This document shows positions 30,068 through 38,285 of a stretch of DNA of 64,000 bases, in pieces. This stretch comes from Blastococcus sp. CT_GayMR16 (GTDB taxonomy: Bacteria > Actinomycetota > Actinomycetes > Mycobacteriales > Geodermatophilaceae). The stretch spans positions 205,472-269,471 of the forward strand of contig NZ_SPQK01000004.1 of NCBI RefSeq assembly GCF_004570875.1. Reading direction: 5' to 3'. The stretch's first letter is position 1. Each line of letters opens with the position of its first letter. The position numbers and the translations under genes were made by a program. The notes under the pieces are model-generated. The model saw only the letters and a list, made by a program, of their open reading frames with translations. It was not told the DNA's origin and did not search any database.

Positions 30068-32248
30068 TCAGTACCGGACCCGGGTCTGGAGGGCCTCGAC
30101 GACCTCTTCGCTCTTGGCGATGGCGGCCCGCTCCAGCACCTTGCTGATGCTGGGCGAGGCCTCGCCGCCGGTCACCCGCTGCACCGGGTGGTCGAGCCAG
30201 TCGAAGAAGCGGCGACCGATCTCGTCGGCGAGCCAGCCGCCGTACGACGTCCCCAGGGCGCCCTGCTCGGCGATGAGCACGTTGTTGGTCTTCTTGATGC
30301 TCTCGCCGATGGTGTCCCAGTCGATGCTGGCGCGGTCGAGCCAGCGCAGGTCGATCACCTCGGCGTCCACGTCGCCGACCTGCTCGACGGCCTCGAGCAC
30401 GTACTTCGTCATCGCGAGGTAGGTCAGGATCGTCAGCTCGCCGCCGGCCCGTCGGACGGCGGCCTTGCCCACCGGCAGGCAGTAGTCGAAGTCGTCGACC
30501 GGGCCCTCGCCGGTCGACCCGTAGAGGTCGACGTGCTCCAGCACCAGCACCGGGTCCTTGCAGCGCAGGGCGCTGTTCATCAACCCGACGTAGTCGAACG
30601 GCGTGGACGGCGCGACGATCCGCCAGCCGGGGGCGGTCGCGAAGATGCCGGCCGGGTCCATCGAGTGCTGGGAGCCGTAACCGGTGCCCATCGCGACCTT
30701 GCTGCGCAACACCAGGGGGACGTCGTCGTCACCGCCGAACATGTGGCGGGCCTTGGCGATCTGGTTGAACAGCTGGTCGGCCGCGACCCACATGAAGTCG
30801 GCGTACATGAACTCGACCACCGGCCGGAACCGCCCGTCGAGGGCGATCCCGCCGCCCAGCCCGGTGAAGGCGTTCTCGCTGATCGGGGTGCCGAGGATGC
30901 GGTCCGGATAGGCGTCCTTGAGGCCCCGGGTGGCGCCGTTCGTGCCGCCGTTGAGGCGGTGCACGTCCTCGCCCATGACGACGATGCGATCGTCGGTGCC
31001 CATCCGCCGGTTCATCACCGCGGCGACCGCGTCGATGAACTTCGTCTCCGCGAGCTCGCCGTCGAACGTGTCCCGGTCGGCGAGCGGCGCGTCGTCGAAC
31101 TCGCTCAGGTCGCCCCGGACGCCGACGTTGACGAAGGCCGGGTCCGGCCACTCCGCGGCCTTGATCTGGCGCTCCTTGGGCTTTCCGCCGGGCTTGGGCT
31201 CGAGCAGCACCGTGCCGACGTCGGCCATCAGTGCCTTGGCCGCGGCGATCGTGTCGTCGACGTCGGCGCTGCTGAGGATGCGGCGGCGGGCGAGGTGGGC
31301 GCGCAGCTGGTCGATCGGGTCGCGCTGCCGCCAGGCCGCCTCCTCCTCGCGGGTGCGGTAGCGGAAGGAGCTGCCGGGGAACGCGCCGTTCTGGTGGAAG
31401 TAGCGGTAGACGTCGGCCTCGATGACCGTGGGGCCGTTGCCGGCGCGCATGTGCGCCAGCGCCTCCTGCATCGCCAGGTAGACGGCGAGCGGGTCCATCC
31501 CGTCGACCTTCCAGCTGCGGATGCCGAAGCCGGGACCCCGCGCCGACAGCCGCGGCTCGCCGGTGGCCTCGTGCACGCTGGTGGAGACGGCGTACTGGTT
31601 GTTCTCGATGAAGAAGCAGAGCGGGAGCTTCCACGCGGCGGCGAGGTTGAACGACTCGAGAGTGGATCCGATGTTGGTCGCGCCGTCACCGAAGTAGGTC
31701 ACGGCCACCGCGTCGGTGCCGGCCTGCCGGTGCGCCCAGGCCGAGCCCGCGGCCAGCGGTACGCCCCCGCCAACGATCGCGTTGGTGCCTATCGCCCCGG
31801 CGTCCTTCCACTGCAGGTGCATGCTGCCGCCGCGCCCGTGGCTGAAGCCCCGGTCGAGCCCGCAGATCTCGGCGAGGCTGCGCAGGACGACCGCCCGCAC
31901 GTCCTCGGAGAACGGCTTGGTGGGGTCGATGCCCTCCGGGTGGACGTGCGAGAGCACCTTGGCGAGGAACTGGTGGTGGCCGCGGTGGGAGCCGTTGACG
32001 GTGTCCTGGCTGGTGAGCCCGATGACCGAGCCGACCGCGCCACCCTCCTGGCCGATGCTCGAGTGCGCGGGCCCGTGGATCAGCCCCTCACCTGCCAGTT
32101 CGAGGACGAACTCCTCGAAGGTCCGGATCAGCACCAGCTGGCTGAGCATGCTGGTCAGCAGGTGCGGTTCGGCGGCATCCCAGTCGGCGTCGGTCGCTGC
32201 GAACTCGACCCATTCGACGGCCGGATCCAGGGGCGTGCGCTGCGGCAT
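30068..32248 (-). CDS. Fused E1 alpha-beta 2-oxoacid dehydrogenase (thiamine diphosphate)
   Basis: 726 residues. The alpha half has the ThDP motif FGDGATNIGSTLESFNLAAAWKLPLCFFIENN (about 190-220) and RGHHQFLAK. The beta half starts near residue 380 (ETKFIDAVAAVMNRRM...VMGEDVHRLNGGTNGATRGL...ISENAFTGLGGGIALDG). The fusion into one chain resembles some branched-chain and acetoin-type E1 enzymes. It decarboxylates a 2-oxoacid or acetoin-like substrate and reductively acylates E2. ATG 32248 is chosen over an upstream frame because GAAAGG precedes it and the alpha domain starts there. Leads the leftward E1-E2-hydroxylase operon, divergent from the VOC gene; probably controlled by the GntR protein at 32889. 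Confidence 0.92.
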   Translation of the reverse strand: MPQRTPLDPAVEWVEFAATDADWDAAEPHLLTSMLSQLVLIRTFEEFVLELAGEGLIHGPAHSSIGQEGGAVGSVIGLTSQDTVNGSHRGHHQFLAKVLSHVHPEGIDPTKPFSEDVRAVVLRSLAEICGLDRGFSHGRGGSMHLQWKDAGAIGTNAIVGGGVPLAAGSAWAHRQAGTDAVAVTYFGDGATNIGSTLESFNLAAAWKLPLCFFIENNQYAVSTSVHEATGEPRLSARGPGFGIRSWKVDGMDPLAVYLAMQEALAHMRAGNGPTVIEADVYRYFHQNGAFPGSSFRYRTREEEAAWRQRDPIDQLRAHLARRRILSSADVDDTIAAAKALMADVGTVLLEPKPGGKPKERQIKAAEWPDPAFVNVGVRGDLSEFDDAPLADRDTFDGELAETKFIDAVAAVMNRRMGTDDRIVVMGEDVHRLNGGTNGATRGLKDAYPDRILGTPISENAFTGLGGGIALDGRFRPVVEFMYADFMWVAADQLFNQIAKARHMFGGDDDVPLVLRSKVAMGTGYGSQHSMDPAGIFATAPGWRIVAPSTPFDYVGLMNSALRCKDPVLVLEHVDLYGSTGEGPVDDFDYCLPVGKAAVRRAGGELTILTYLAMTKYVLEAVEQVGDVDAEVIDLRWLDRASIDWDTIGESIKKTNNVLIAEQGALGTSYGGWLADEIGRRFFDWLDHPVQRVTGGEASPSISKVLERAAIAKSEEVVEALQTRVRY

Positions 32249-32293
32249 CGGAACGCCTTTCACAGAGGTGGTGGCCGTCACACGATCCCACGG

Positions 32294-32369
32294 ACTGGAT
32301 CCAATCACAAGGAAGGACGACCTCTGGCGCCCTCACTACGGCAAGGTGTTCACTCACTGGATCCAATCA
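32294..32369. promoter_or_regulatory. Two 14-bp GntR-type operator copies
   Basis: ACTGGATCCAATCA occurs at 32294-32307 and again at 32356-32369; each has the palindromic core TGGATCCA. Centres are 62 bp apart, about six helical turns, which would place two dimers on one face of the DNA. They lie in the divergent spacer between E1 (starts 32248) and the VOC gene (starts 32389). The likely ligand-responsive regulator is the GntR protein two genes to the right. Confidence 0.75.
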
Positions 32370-32388
32370 GCGGTCACCTGGAGGACAC

Positions 32389-32892
32389 GTGGCACTGCCC
32401 GGAATGACCGGCGTCGACCACATCGGGTTCACCGTGCCCGACCTGGAGGAGGCCCGCGCATTCCTCGTCGACGTGCTGGGCTGCGAGTACCTCTACTCCC
32501 TGGGGCCCTTCGTCCACGAGGACTCCGACTGGATGGCGGAGCACCTGAACTGCCATCCCCGCACGGTCATGCGGCGCAACTCCTTCTTCCGGTGCGGCGG
32601 GCAGGCGATCTTCGAGGTCTTCCACTACGAGGCGCCCGACCAGAATCCGGTCCCGCCGCGCAACAGCGACGTCGGCGGCCACCACGTGGCCCTGTACGTC
32701 GACGACCTGGACTCGGCGGTGGCCTACCTTCACGAGCAGGGCGTGCGGGTGCTCGGCGAGCCGACGGCGAGCAGGGGCGCCCACGAGGGCCAGCGCTGGG
32801 TCTACTTCCTCGCGCCGTGGGGGATGCAGTTCGAGCTGGTCAGCTACCCCGACGGCAAGGCGTACTTCCGCGATCCGGAGGCGTTCGCATGA
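32389..32892 (+). CDS. VOC-superfamily enzyme (glyoxalase/dioxygenase fold)
   Basis: 167 residues from GTG 32389, with GGAGG six bases upstream; a second start is ATG 32404. Metal-ligand regions of vicinal-oxygen-chelate enzymes are visible: DHIGFTVPDLEEA (His), GGHHVALYVDDLDSAVAYL (His) and a final Glu in WGMQFELVSYPDG. The family includes lactoylglutathione lyases, extradiol dioxygenases and methylmalonyl-CoA epimerase; I cannot choose. It is divergent from E1 and overlaps the GntR gene, so it is part of the same catabolic unit. Confidence 0.88.
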   Translation: MALPGMTGVDHIGFTVPDLEEARAFLVDVLGCEYLYSLGPFVHEDSDWMAEHLNCHPRTVMRRNSFFRCGGQAIFEVFHYEAPDQNPVPPRNSDVGGHHVALYVDDLDSAVAYLHEQGVRVLGEPTASRGAHEGQRWVYFLAPWGMQFELVSYPDGKAYFRDPEAFA

Positions 32893-33560
32893 CCGAGCTC
32901 CAGGACGGCGTCGGCGCGGCGAGCGAGCGGATCGCCGCCTACCTGCGCGACGCGATCCTCTTCGGCGACCTGCTGCCCGGGCAGTGGATCCGGCAGGAGG
33001 AGGTCGCGGCCCGGCTCGGCACCAGCCGGCTGCCCGTCCGCGAGGCGCTGAGGATGCTCGAGGCCGAGGGGCTCACCGAGCACGAGGCCAACAAGGGCTC
33101 CCGCGTGCCGCTGCTCGACCAGCACGAGGTCGACGTCGTCTACCAGATGCGCGAGCGCCTCGAGCCCCTGGCGCTCACCGAGAGCCTGCCGCACCTGACC
33201 GCCGACCAGATCGAGCACATGGAGCACGTGCAGGCCCGCATCGAGGCCGACGTCCAGCTGACCGAGTTCCTGGTCCTGGACCGCGAGTTCCACCTGACGT
33301 CCTACACGGCGTGCCCGTCGGAGCAGCTGGTCACGACGATCAGCCGGCTGTGGAACTCCACGCAGCACTACCGCCGGGCGTTCATGCTCCTGAGCGGGCC
33401 CGACCGTCGTTGGGTGGTCAACAGCGAGCACCGGCTGCTGCTCGACGCGATCCGCCGCAAGGACCCGGTGGACGGCGAGCGGTACCTGTCCGGCCACATC
33501 CGCCGCACCCGGATCGAGCTGGCGCAGCACCCCGAGGTCTTCGCCGCCCCGCCGTCCTGA
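32889..33560 (+). CDS. GntR-family (FCD) transcriptional regulator
   Basis: 223 residues. The winged helix is at ~10-75 (IAAYLRDAILFGDLLPGQWIRQEEVAARLGTSRLPVREALRMLEAEGL), then an all-helical FCD ligand domain (YQMRERLEPLALTESL, LDREFHLTSY, HRLLLDAIRRKD, HIRRTRIEL) with the Asp/His metal-site residues typical of the VanR/FadR group. The ATG overlaps the VOC stop (ATGA). It likely binds the TGGATCCA boxes at 32294-32369 and represses both the E1 operon and its own operon until an acid metabolite binds. Confidence 0.93.
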   Translation: MTELQDGVGAASERIAAYLRDAILFGDLLPGQWIRQEEVAARLGTSRLPVREALRMLEAEGLTEHEANKGSRVPLLDQHEVDVVYQMRERLEPLALTESLPHLTADQIEHMEHVQARIEADVQLTEFLVLDREFHLTSYTACPSEQLVTTISRLWNSTQHYRRAFMLLSGPDRRWVVNSEHRLLLDAIRRKDPVDGERYLSGHIRRTRIELAQHPEVFAAPPS

Positions 33561-33568
33561 CCCCGTCC

Positions 33569-33637
33569 CGCGTTGGTCACATGATCAACGCGGGGAAATC
33601 GGGGTCTGGACGGCCGTTGAGACCCCGATTTCCCCGC
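33569..33637. terminator. Double hairpin between converging genes
   Basis: CGCGTTG (33569-33575) pairs with CAACGCG (33586-33592). Overlapping this, an 18-base arm at 33590-33607 starting GCGGGGAAATCGGGG pairs perfectly with 33620-33637 (ending GATTTCCCCGC). The second stem is one of the strongest in the window and stands between the GntR stop (33560) and the leftward aldehyde dehydrogenase stop (33667). It could be a shared terminator or one copy of a dispersed palindromic repeat. Confidence 0.75.
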
Positions 33638-33666
33638 ACCCGCGGGGGCACGTCCCGCCGGCACCG

Positions 33667-35136
33667 TCACCAGTCGACGGCGATGTACTTGCTCTCCAGG
33701 TAGTCGAGCATGCCGTCGTGGCCGCCCTCGCGGCCGATCCCGCTCTGCTTGGTGCCCCCGAACGGCGCCGCCGGGTCGCTGACCAGGCCGCGGTTCAGCC
33801 CGACCATGCCCGAGTCGAGGGCCTCGCTGACCCGCAGGCCGCGCGCGAGGTCGCCGGTGTAGACGTAGGAGACCAGGCCGAACTCGCTCGCGTTGGCCAA
33901 CCGGATCGCCACGTCCTCGTCGTCGAAGGTGACGATCGGCGCGACCGGACCGAAGATCTCCTCGTCCAAGATCGGCGAGCCCGGCTCTACGCCGAGCAGC
34001 ACGGTCGGCTCGTAGTAGAAGCCGGCGCTGTACTTCTCGTCCGCCGGACGACGGCCGCCCACCACTGCCTCCGCGCCGGCGTCGACGGCCCCGCGCACCA
34101 GTTCGTCCACCTTGTCGACGGCGTCGGGATTGACCAGCGGTCCGAGCTGGACACCGTCGTCGAGACCCGGGCCCATGTGCAACGCCTGCATCCGCTCGGC
34201 CAGCCGACGGCCGAACTCCTCGGCGATCGAACCCTCGACGTAGAAGCGGTTGGCCGCGGTGCAGGCCTCGCCGCCGTTGCGCATCTTGGCGACCATCGCG
34301 CCCTCGACCGCGGCGTCGAGGTCGGCGTCGGCGAAGACGAGGAACGGGGCGTTGCCGCCGAGCTCCATCGAGCAGTTGATGACCTGGTCCGCGGCCTCCT
34401 TGAGGAGGACCCGGCCGACTTCGGTGCTGCCGGTGAACGAGAGCTTCCGCACCCGGGGGTCGTGCAGCATCGCCGAGACGACGGCGCCGGACCGCCGGGC
34501 CGGCAGCACGTTGACCACGCCCGCGGGAACACCCGCCTCGTCGAGGATGCGGGCCATCGCCAGGGCCGTCAGCGGGGTGTCGCTCGCCGGCTTCAGGACG
34601 ACGGTGCAGCCCGCGGCGAGGGCCGGACCGATCTTGCGGGTGGCCATCGCGGCGGGGAAGTTCCAGGGGGTCACCAGCACGCAGATGCCGACCGGCTGCT
34701 GCAGCACCATGATCTTGTTGGCTCCGGACGGCGCCGTCATCAGCTGGCCGACCGCGCGCACCGCCTCCTCGGAGTACCAGCGGAAGAACTCGGCCGCGTA
34801 GGCGACCTCGCCCTTCGCGTCGACCAGCGCCTTGCCGTTCTCGAGCGTGACGAGCTTGGCGAGGTCCTCGGCCTGCTCGGTCATGAGCTCCCACGCACGC
34901 CGGAGGATCTCGGCCCGCTCCCGAGGGGAGGTCGCGGCCCAGGCCGCCGCGGCGCCGTCCGCTGCGTCGACGGCGGCGAGCGCGTCCTCGACGCTGCCGT
35001 CGGCGACCGTCGTCAGCACCTGACCGGTGGCCGGGTCGAGCACGTCGAACCGGCCACCCTCGGAGGCGGGGACCGCCTTGCCGCCGATCCAGAGATCGGT
35101 GAGCAGGTCCGGATTGCTGAGCTTGTCCAGCGACAT
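33667..35136 (-). CDS. NAD(P)-dependent aldehyde dehydrogenase (succinate-semialdehyde-type)
   Basis: 489 residues. It has VTPWNFPAAMATRKIGPALAAGC (cofactor region), FTGSTEVGR, the general-base Glu in MELGGNAPFLVF and the nucleophile Cys in NGGEACTAANR, then EEIFGPVAPIV. The pattern is closest to GabD-like succinate-semialdehyde dehydrogenases, but the true aldehyde is unknown. It is the last gene of the leftward unit dehydrogenase-M24-ALDH that begins at the LacI-type operator at 37367. It begins 19 bases after the M24 stop. Confidence 0.92.
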   Translation of the reverse strand: MSLDKLSNPDLLTDLWIGGKAVPASEGGRFDVLDPATGQVLTTVADGSVEDALAAVDAADGAAAAWAATSPRERAEILRRAWELMTEQAEDLAKLVTLENGKALVDAKGEVAYAAEFFRWYSEEAVRAVGQLMTAPSGANKIMVLQQPVGICVLVTPWNFPAAMATRKIGPALAAGCTVVLKPASDTPLTALAMARILDEAGVPAGVVNVLPARRSGAVVSAMLHDPRVRKLSFTGSTEVGRVLLKEAADQVINCSMELGGNAPFLVFADADLDAAVEGAMVAKMRNGGEACTAANRFYVEGSIAEEFGRRLAERMQALHMGPGLDDGVQLGPLVNPDAVDKVDELVRGAVDAGAEAVVGGRRPADEKYSAGFYYEPTVLLGVEPGSPILDEEIFGPVAPIVTFDDEDVAIRLANASEFGLVSYVYTGDLARGLRVSEALDSGMVGLNRGLVSDPAAPFGGTKQSGIGREGGHDGMLDYLESKYIAVDW

Positions 35137-35155
35137 GAGCAGGTCCTTCTCGAAC

Positions 35156-36394
35156 TCAGTAGGGGTTGGTGACGACGAGGTCCTGGGCCGGGAAGAGGGT
35201 AAGGATGCGCGGGCCGTCCTCGGTGACGACGACCTCCTCCTCGATCCGCGCGGCCGAGAAGCCGTCGCTGGCCGGGCAGTAGGTCTCCAGGGCGAACACC
35301 ATGCCGACCTGCAGCTCCACCGGCTCCTTCATCGAGTTGAGCCGCGAGATGATCGGCCGCTCGTGCAGTCCGAGCCCGAGGCCGTGGGCGAACTGCAGCC
35401 CGAAGGCCTCCATCTCGCTGCCGAACCCGAACTCCTCGGCCTTCGGCAGCAGCGCCGCGACCTCGTCCGTGCCGACGCCGGCCTTGATGCCGGCCAACCC
35501 GCGGTCCATCCACTCGCGAGCCTTGGTGTACGCGTCGCGTTGGGCCGGGGTGGAGCTGCCCACCGCGAACGTGCGGTAGTAGCAGGTCCGGTAACCGTTG
35601 AACGAGTGGATGATGTCGAAGAACGCCTGGTCGCCGGGGCGGATGAGCCGGTCGGTGAAGTTGTGCGGGTGCGGGTTGCACCGTTCACCGGAGATCGCGT
35701 TGACCGCCTCGACCTGGTCGGAGCCCATCTCGTAGAGGCGCTTGTTGGCGTGCGCGACGATCTCGTTCTCGCGCACCCCGGGCTTCAGCATCTCGACGAT
35801 GTCCTGGTAGACGCCGTCGACCATGGCCGCCGCCTGGTTGAGCAGGACGATCTCGTCGGGCGACTTGATCACCCGCGCGTCGAGCATGAGCTGCTGGCAG
35901 TCGACGACCGTCAGGCCCTGCCGCTGCATCTCGAAGAGGAACGCCGGTTCGACGATGTCGACGCCCACGGGCATGTCGGCCACACCGGCCTCGACGAGCA
36001 GCGCCTTGATCTCCGTCACCGCGTCGGCCATCAGACCGACCGTCGGTGCGACGGCTCCGCGGAAGCCGAGGAAGCCGGCACGGTAGTTCTCGGTCGGGAC
36101 CCACTGGGAGTACTGCTGGTGGTGCTTGACCGCCGAGCCGAAGTCCCACAGCACGGGGTCCTTGCCGCGCGCGAGCAGGGCGTACCGGATCATCTTGTCG
36201 CCGAGGGCGCCCCCGATCCACGTCTGCGTCGTGTACCGGATGTTGTAGAAGTCGAACAGCAGGAAGGCACCGCACTCGCTGGCCGCCAGGGACTCCTTCG
36301 CCCGGCCGAGCCGGTAGTCGCGCAGGCGGGCGAAGTCGACCCGTTGCTCGTAGTCGACGCCCATGTGCCCGGGCGCCGCCAACGGCCTCGGCAT
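35156..36394 (-). CDS. M24-family (Xaa-Pro peptidase/creatinase-like) protein
   Basis: 412 residues. A creatinase-type N-domain is followed by a pita-bread domain. The first metal Asp is kept (FFDIIHSFNGY), but the second Asp of the usual SD-x-TRT is replaced by Cys (TCYYRTF). The His site (FAHGLGLGLHERP), ALETY and the last Glu (RIEEEVVVTEDG) are present. The change suggests an altered or mononuclear metal site, as in non-peptidase members such as creatinase or the DMSP lyase DddP. ATG 36394 follows the dehydrogenase stop by two bases; ATG 36364 is an alternative. Its role in the pathway is unknown. Confidence 0.85.
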   Translation of the reverse strand: MPRPLAAPGHMGVDYEQRVDFARLRDYRLGRAKESLAASECGAFLLFDFYNIRYTTQTWIGGALGDKMIRYALLARGKDPVLWDFGSAVKHHQQYSQWVPTENYRAGFLGFRGAVAPTVGLMADAVTEIKALLVEAGVADMPVGVDIVEPAFLFEMQRQGLTVVDCQQLMLDARVIKSPDEIVLLNQAAAMVDGVYQDIVEMLKPGVRENEIVAHANKRLYEMGSDQVEAVNAISGERCNPHPHNFTDRLIRPGDQAFFDIIHSFNGYRTCYYRTFAVGSSTPAQRDAYTKAREWMDRGLAGIKAGVGTDEVAALLPKAEEFGFGSEMEAFGLQFAHGLGLGLHERPIISRLNSMKEPVELQVGMVFALETYCPASDGFSAARIEEEVVVTEDGPRILTLFPAQDLVVTNPY

Positions 36395-36396
36395 GC

Positions 36397-37341
36397 TCAG
36401 TGCTCCCCGAGGGGCGCGAGCCCGTCGTCGACCTCGACGTCCTCGGACACGAGCTCCAGACCCGAGTTGCGGGCCTGCAGCACCAGCAGGACGGCGAAGT
36501 CCTCGGTGGTGCGGCCCTGGGCGATCGCCGCCTGGACGGTCTCGCGGGCGGCGGAGGTCACGGGCATCGGGACGCCGAGCTCGTCGGCCGCCCGCAGGCC
36601 CAGGTCGAGGTCCTTGCGCAGCAGCACCGGGGTGAACGTGGGCGTGAAGTCGAGGTTCACGTACGCCGGCGACTTGTACTGCGTGAACATCGAGCCCATC
36701 ACGCTGTTGTTGAGGAAGTCGAGCATCGCGGCCCGGGGCACGCCGCCCTTCTCCGCCAGCACGACGATCTCGGCCATGTTCTGGGCGACCACACCCAGCA
36801 TGATGTTGTGGCAGATCTTCACGAGGCGGGCCTTCTCGCCGTCCCCGACGTAGGTGACGTGGCGGCCCAGCAGGTTGAGGATCGGCTCGACCTGGTCGTA
36901 GGCCTCACGCGGGCCGCTGCTGACCAGGCTCAGCTTGCCGGCGGACACGACCTTGCCGTTGCCGCTCACCGGCGAGGCGAGGAACGCGATCCCCCGCTCC
37001 TCGGCGACGGCCCGCACCCGCGCCGATGCCTCGGTGGAGACCGTCGAGCAGTCGACCAGGATCCGGGGCGCCCGGTCGGGATCGCTCAGCAGGCGCTCGA
37101 CCACCTGCTCGAGGTCGGCGGAACTGGTCACCATCGTGAACACCACGTCGCGGTCGGCCAGCTCGACCGGCTCGTCGGCCACCTTCGCGCCGGCGTCGAC
37201 CAGGGGCTCGGCCTTGCTGCGCGTGCGGTTCCAGACCGTGAGATCCAAGCCCGCCCGGCCGATGCGCGCGGCCAGCGCCGCGCCCATGTGCCCGGTGCCG
37301 AGCCAACCGACGGTCAGCTCGGGGAGGTCCGTACGTGTCAT
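36397..37341 (-). CDS. Beta-hydroxyacid dehydrogenase (3-hydroxyisobutyrate/6PGDH family)
   Basis: 314 residues. The NAD(P) site is VGWLGTGHMGAALAARIGRAG; the substrate signature is VDCSTVSTEASARV and ASPVSGNGKVVSAGKLSLVSSG; the catalytic lysine lies in KICHNIM (K of LVKICHN). Members oxidise 3-hydroxyisobutyrate, tartronate semialdehyde (reverse) and similar compounds. ATG 37341 lies 25 bases from a LacI-type operator (37367-37380), so this is the first gene of a LacI-controlled unit. Confidence 0.9.
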   Translation of the reverse strand: MTRTDLPELTVGWLGTGHMGAALAARIGRAGLDLTVWNRTRSKAEPLVDAGAKVADEPVELADRDVVFTMVTSSADLEQVVERLLSDPDRAPRILVDCSTVSTEASARVRAVAEERGIAFLASPVSGNGKVVSAGKLSLVSSGPREAYDQVEPILNLLGRHVTYVGDGEKARLVKICHNIMLGVVAQNMAEIVVLAEKGGVPRAAMLDFLNNSVMGSMFTQYKSPAYVNLDFTPTFTPVLLRKDLDLGLRAADELGVPMPVTSAARETVQAAIAQGRTTEDFAVLLVLQARNSGLELVSEDVEVDDGLAPLGEH

Positions 37342-37366
37342 CGAGGTGCCCCATCCGGGTCGGTGA

Positions 37367-37380
37367 TGCAATCGTTTGTA
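37367..37380. promoter_or_regulatory. LacI-type operator copy 1
   Basis: TGCAATCGTTTGTA, 26 bases before the start of the leftward dehydrogenase gene. It fits TGCAAnCGnTTGCA and is one of six such sites between 37 and 51 kb. Confidence 0.65.
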
Positions 37381-37411
37381 GGTTACTTGCGGAAGGGGCC
37401 ATGTCAAGGCA

Positions 37412-37453
37412 CCGCTCGGAGGGCCTTTGTGGCAACAAAGGCCCTCCGAGCGG
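37412..37453. terminator. 19-bp perfect stem with 4-base loop
   Basis: The arm 37412-37430 (CCGCTCGGAGGGCCTTTGT) pairs perfectly with 37435-37453 around GGCA. It immediately follows the stop of the leftward gene at 37455, so it should terminate that transcript before the dehydrogenase promoter. Confidence 0.85.
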
Positions 37454-37454
37454 G

Positions 37455-38093
37455 TCAGCTGGGGGTGCCGGTGGCCCAGTAGTCCGCAGAGGCCTTGCTC
37501 TCGGCGAGCTCCTCGGCGGTGCGGAAGCCGGGCGCCATCGAGGCGTCCGTGCCGGGCATGTACTGGTGGTGATCGATGCCGAGCAGGCGGATCCAGCTCT
37601 GCTGGCCGAAGGTCAGGGCGATCGCGCAGCCGAGCTCCACCAGCTCCGGCTCGGAGAAGTTCTGGTGCAGGCGGGCCCAGAAGCCCTCCTCGTCGGCGGG
37701 CATCCCCCAGGCGATGGCTTCCGCGTAGGACAGCGCCGCCTTCTGCCGCTCGTCGTACCGGTCGCTCTTCTCGAAGTTCAGCAGGTCGTCGTACTGCATC
37801 TCCTCGAGGCCGGCCTTGATCGCCTTCTCCGACCGCTGGTTTCCGCAGAACTCGCACTTCACGGTGCGGGAGATGTACACCCGGCAGAGATCCTTGATGG
37901 CGTGGTCGCACACCCCGCTGTGGAAGGTCGACTGCCAGGAGTCGGCGAACGCCCAGAACGCGTTCGGTGCGTGCGCCCGCACCGCGGAGCTCTCCGGCCG
38001 AGGCGTCCCCTCCCGCGCGCAGCGGTGCATCTCCTCCTGCATGCGCTCGTCCATGTCCTCGAGCGGGACGTAGCTGATGTGCGGCTTGGGCAC
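37455..38093 (-). CDS. AhpD/carboxymuconolactone-decarboxylase-fold protein
   Basis: 212 residues from GTG 38093, with GGAGG six bases upstream. The family signature is CEFCGNQRSEKA with the CxxC and nearby Arg/Glu of AhpD-like proteins, then DERQKAALSYAEAIAWG and ELGCAIALTFGQQSWIRLLG. AhpD-type members are thiol peroxidase-like; CMD members act in aromatic ring cleavage. An operator of LacI type lies at 38163-38176. It forms a single-gene unit closed by the strong hairpin at 37412-37453. Confidence 0.85.
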   Translation of the reverse strand: MPKPHISYVPLEDMDERMQEEMHRCAREGTPRPESSAVRAHAPNAFWAFADSWQSTFHSGVCDHAIKDLCRVYISRTVKCEFCGNQRSEKAIKAGLEEMQYDDLLNFEKSDRYDERQKAALSYAEAIAWGMPADEEGFWARLHQNFSEPELVELGCAIALTFGQQSWIRLLGIDHHQYMPGTDASMAPGFRTAEELAESKASADYWATGTPS

Positions 38094-38162
38094 GATTTCC
38101 TCCGGGTGGCCGGCGCGGCGTTGCGCGGGTGGGGAACAGGCCGTCGACGCACCGCTCGGGCA

Positions 38163-38176
38163 CGCAAACGTTTGCC
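38163..38176. promoter_or_regulatory. LacI-type operator copy 2
   Basis: CGCAAACGTTTGCC; the core GCAAACGTTTGC (38164-38175) is a perfect palindrome, about 70 bases upstream of the AhpD/CMD gene start at 38093. Confidence 0.75.
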
Positions 38177-38238
38177 TGGCGATGACGATCCGATCGCCGG
38201 AGATCGATGTCAAGACCCCGGGCTCGGTGCCCGGCGGT

Positions 38239-38271
38239 GCGGAGAGTCCGGGCATCCGCCGGACTCTCCGC
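38239..38271. terminator. 13-bp hairpin after the alpha/beta hydrolase gene
   Basis: GCGGAGAGTCCGG (38239-38251) pairs with CCGGACTCTCCGC (38259-38271) around seven bases, 15 bases past the leftward hydrolase stop at 38286. Confidence 0.7.
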
Positions 38272-38285
38272 GCCGGAGGTCGGGG

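Noticed and set aside
29348..32407. Long rightward open frame opposite E2 and E1
   Set aside because: Antisense of genes with complete lipoyl, ThDP and catalytic motifs; no ribosome site or known domain.
35156..36394. Firm call of DMSP lyase DddP
   Set aside because: DddP shares the M24 fold but the metal ligands differ here (second Asp replaced by Cys), and no DMSP-pathway partner is present.
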